From Pomacea canaliculata (Eukaryota; Mollusca; Gastropoda; Architaenioglossa; Ampullariidae): a DNA stretch of 64,000 bases. The notes beneath the pieces are model-generated. The model did not search any database. It saw only the letters and a program-made list of their open reading frames with translations, and was not told the DNA's origin. Of this stretch, positions 61,660 through 64,000 are shown piece after piece. Numbering within the stretch: position 1 is the stretch's first letter; every line of letters begins with the position of its first letter. The position numbers and the translations under genes are program-made. The stretch spans positions 992,001 to 1,056,000 of the forward strand of contig NC_037602.1 of the NCBI RefSeq assembly GCF_003073045.1, given 5' to 3'.

Positions 61660-62330
61660 TCTGTCAAGATTGCAATGTATTTGGAAATCGCACAGGAGGT
61701 GGGCTTTGCCTGCCATAGCGCATGGTTACTGCAGGCTGGACCTGCCTGTCAGATGCCGGGTCAGGTGTGGCTTCAGCGCTGGTTACATCGGAAGTCACAT
61801 GTGAACATACACTGGCATCGTCCTCTCCTGTCTTCAAGAGCTGGTGACCTTTTGGTATCGGGGTACTTCTGTATTGTAGAATGGCAATGTATGGGTCTTG
61901 GCCTGACGCCTTTGCTCTCTTTAGAATATGTTTTTAAGATCTGTATTTTACGCTCTACTAGGCCATTGGACTGTAAGTGCTTGGGCATGGAAGAAGTGTG
62001 CTGAAATCCCCACTCTTGAGCAAACTTCATGAACTCTTCGCTGCTGAACTGAGGTCTGTTGTCTGACAGCAGCTCTCGGAATGCCTCAACGTGCAAACGG
62101 AGATTTTATTGCCAGGGTGACATTAATCGTTCGTGTAGACTGCAACAGGAATACCTAAAAAAACTTGCTGTAATAATCAACAGTCATGAGGAAATGTGTG
62201 CCATCGTATTGGAATAGGTCCGTAGTAAGCTTTTGCCATGGTAACGATGGCATCTCGTGTAACATTCAAGGTTCTTTCTGTTGGCTGTTGTGATACTGGT
62301 TACAGATCGTTCCTCTAGTGACCTAGAAAA
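61660..62330 (-). mobile_element. Ty3/gypsy-type LTR retrotransposon fossil, integrase region (unit C)
   Basis: Minus-strand remnant of the integrase core of a Ty3/gypsy pol gene, recognisable from phrases such as FSSEEFMKFAQEWGFQH and HLQSNGLVERK. It is broken in several places, without identifiable LTRs. Paralogous to the fossil at 53480-54260. Old, since it was copied along with the host unit. Confidence 0.78.
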
Positions 62331-62559
62331 AAAAACCCAACCCAACAGGCCCAAAGGATATCCCATGAGACCCGGGCCTTTATCAACCATCTGGCCCAGA
62401 AACTGTTTCCTGCTGAAGTCGACGCTGGTTTCGTGCAAGCAGTGCAGCAACCTGTAAACTCCTGTCATTTTACAGCCTTTGTAAAGCGCATTAGGTCTGG
62501 CAGATGCTGGAGAAACACAAATGTACTCATTGTTATTATCATGACATCTCCCACATCTC

Positions 62560-62790
62560 CCAAGAAGGGAGATGAAACAAAGTACCTGGAGAAAAACACC
62601 GACAGGCAGCCCTGCGAACAGTAGCCCCATACACAGTGTCCCGAGACGAGGTTTGAACCCGAGCCTCTTACTGCAGTGGTGACCAGCGAGTGTTTTAGCC
62701 CTGCGCTCAGTCTCGGTCGTCAGTCGGGTGGCTGGTGCACCCGGTAGAAGGGCGACTACTCTCATCGCCTTTGTTTGTTTATGTCGCCGG
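62560..62790 (-). mobile_element. tRNA-derived SINE
   Basis: On the minus strand, GAGCGCAGGGCTAAAACACTCG (tRNA-like head) is followed by GGGTTCAAACCTCGTC, a good B box. A body with GGTGTTTTTCTCCAGGTACT and GTTTCATCTCCC then follows, the style of a widespread SINE core. It abuts the Ty3/gypsy fossil. Target duplications were not identified and it is a different family from the SINE at 28160. Confidence 0.65.
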
Positions 62791-62819
62791 CGGGTGTTGT
62801 CCAGGAATCGACTCACACC

Positions 62820-64000
62820 GAGTGTCAGTGTGATGATGCTTGATCTTTGGCATCTCTGCTGAGAATTATGGATGCAGCTCCTTACCTTTATTTTCTCCTT
62901 TTTATCCTTTAATTGAGTTTTGGTGACTTCAGTCGATCTTCGATCTACTTAGTGACAGTGGATCATGACTGCAAAGGGTAAAACAGACTAACCTTACGTA
63001 TTTGTTTTTTGATATAACGTTTATTTAGTTTTTCACTTCTTTTCTGTGATTTAAGTTATGAGACACAATATTAGAATATTTATAGTTCAAAGAATGATAA
63101 TATCCATTAGTGGATTTTAGGATGTCTGTGACTGTAATGTATTAAACCATAAAATTCCGTTGATGAGATTTGATGTTATTTCGAGTACATGTCATTTTAT
63201 ATATTTTTCACTTTTTAGACGTTGAAAATGTCAGACTTGCGTAGCTGGCATTCTCATAAATATCCATATGTGCATGGATAAGCTAAACTTAAAGGTTATT
63301 CAAGGTGCTGAAACCAATTTATTAACACTAATGCAGAAAATGTGGACAAAATGTTGAAAAAACAGCACTCACACCCAGTCCCAAATATGTTGGCCTTATT
63401 GTATAAGAAAAACAATAAATATAAAGATTAAATTTATTCAACATGTTACTAGTGTTCTGTGATATACTTACTCCTACTGTATTTGTGAAACATAATCAGG
63501 TGGAGCAATCACAAGGTCATTGCTGAAGATCACTACTGGAGAATTTGATATTGAGAGTATCCACACGCTGGCTTTGAAGAATCTAGGTATGTCTTTGTTT
63601 GTTTATCTGTCACTCAGTTGCAGAGTGTATGGAAGGGAGTGTGTGTATGAAAGAGAGAGAGAAAGAGTGTGTTCGTGTGAAAGAGAAAACTTCATGGCCA
63701 TTGGCCAGCAAAACAAAACATAGATGATCAGCATCAACCTCACAATACTCCTTACCACAAAAGAAGAAAAACACCACATATACATCACCTCCACCTACCA
63801 AACAAACAGAAACAGCAACAATCTGAGATAGGGAAAGAGAGTCATTCATTCAAACTTTAGTACTATAAGTGCCTTTTTCCACTAAGGATATGGAGAACTG
63901 ATCAGTCATTTTGCAACATATTGATAGACTTGCTGTAGCCATTAACCAATATACTTATCCGTTAAAAAATTTGTTCTATAAAGATTTGTATAGTAGGCAC
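62820..64000. other. Intergenic end of window, no gene seen
   Basis: AT-rich, with a GA-rich microsatellite at about 63647-63690. Reading frames are short and lack family features. Confidence 0.5.

Larger units (their letters stand above)
54290..62100 (+). repeat. MFS gene repeat unit C
   Basis: Third copy of the MFS unit, with the upstream flank shared with B, the intact gene, the downstream flank, a shortened LINE remnant and the Ty3/gypsy fossil. A hAT element at 55179-55466 is private to this unit. Confidence 0.88.

Noticed and set aside
62184-62816. 210-codon minus-strand frame
   Set aside because: It runs through a SINE and into an LTR-retrotransposon fossil; no coherent protein family.
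1-64000. CRISPR array, operon, riboswitch or prokaryotic gene cluster
   Set aside because: Spliced genes, microsatellites, SINEs and LINEs show an animal nuclear genome; the short repeats seen are plain tandem arrays without spacers.

Overview
The window is animal nuclear DNA: AT-rich, with short exons bounded by GT/AG introns, many microsatellites and layered transposon insertions. A gastropod mollusc is the best guess. This rests on a secreted PAN-EGF-fibrinogen-related protein pair, a class A receptor ending TM7 in an NSSxxFF-type motif, framework VI/VII cystine-knot peptides, and an I/Nimb-like LINE. No sequence search was possible, so the species is not fixed.

Layout. (1) 1-12749: two tandem copies of a ~5.9 kb unit. 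Each carries a minus-strand gene for a secreted protein built as signal peptide, PAN/apple, EGF and fibrinogen-related domain (FReD). The left copy reads openly but runs off the window; the right copy is full of small indels. (2) 14999-17327, minus: a four-coding-exon, 386-residue 7TM receptor. A 73-bp repeat has triplicated the splice donor of its first coding exon. (3) 18572-21704: a hAT-type DNA transposon holding a solo LTR. (4) 22688-27294, plus: two small secreted cysteine-rich peptide genes with the C-C-CC-C-C inhibitor-cystine-knot pattern, the same exon plan and intron phase. They are separated by a hAT element that itself carries a LINE fragment. (5) 30069-34404, minus: an intact six-exon gene for a 422-residue multi-pass membrane protein that I do not recognise. 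(6) 35500-62100, plus: three tandem copies of an MFS transporter gene of the NaGLT1/MFSD4 type. Copy C is open for 508 residues. Copy B has intact first and last exons but a scrambled middle exon. Copy A has several frame changes. The B and C units also share an I/Nimb-like LINE remnant and a Ty3/gypsy fossil. (7) 62.8-64 kb: no gene seen.

Mobile DNA is the main organiser. Six hAT-type elements have recognisable termini and 8-bp target duplications, and two of them have an unoccupied paralogous site inside the window, which orders the events. A tRNA-derived SINE at 28.2 kb ends in sequence resembling the 3' end of the LINE at 51-53 kb, suggesting a SINE-LINE partnership.

The best candidates for something undescribed are the paired cystine-knot peptide genes and the exon-boundary repeat in the receptor gene. 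A caution runs through the window: many differences between repeats are single-base indels, often in homopolymers and locally clustered, so some 'broken' host genes may be consensus errors.
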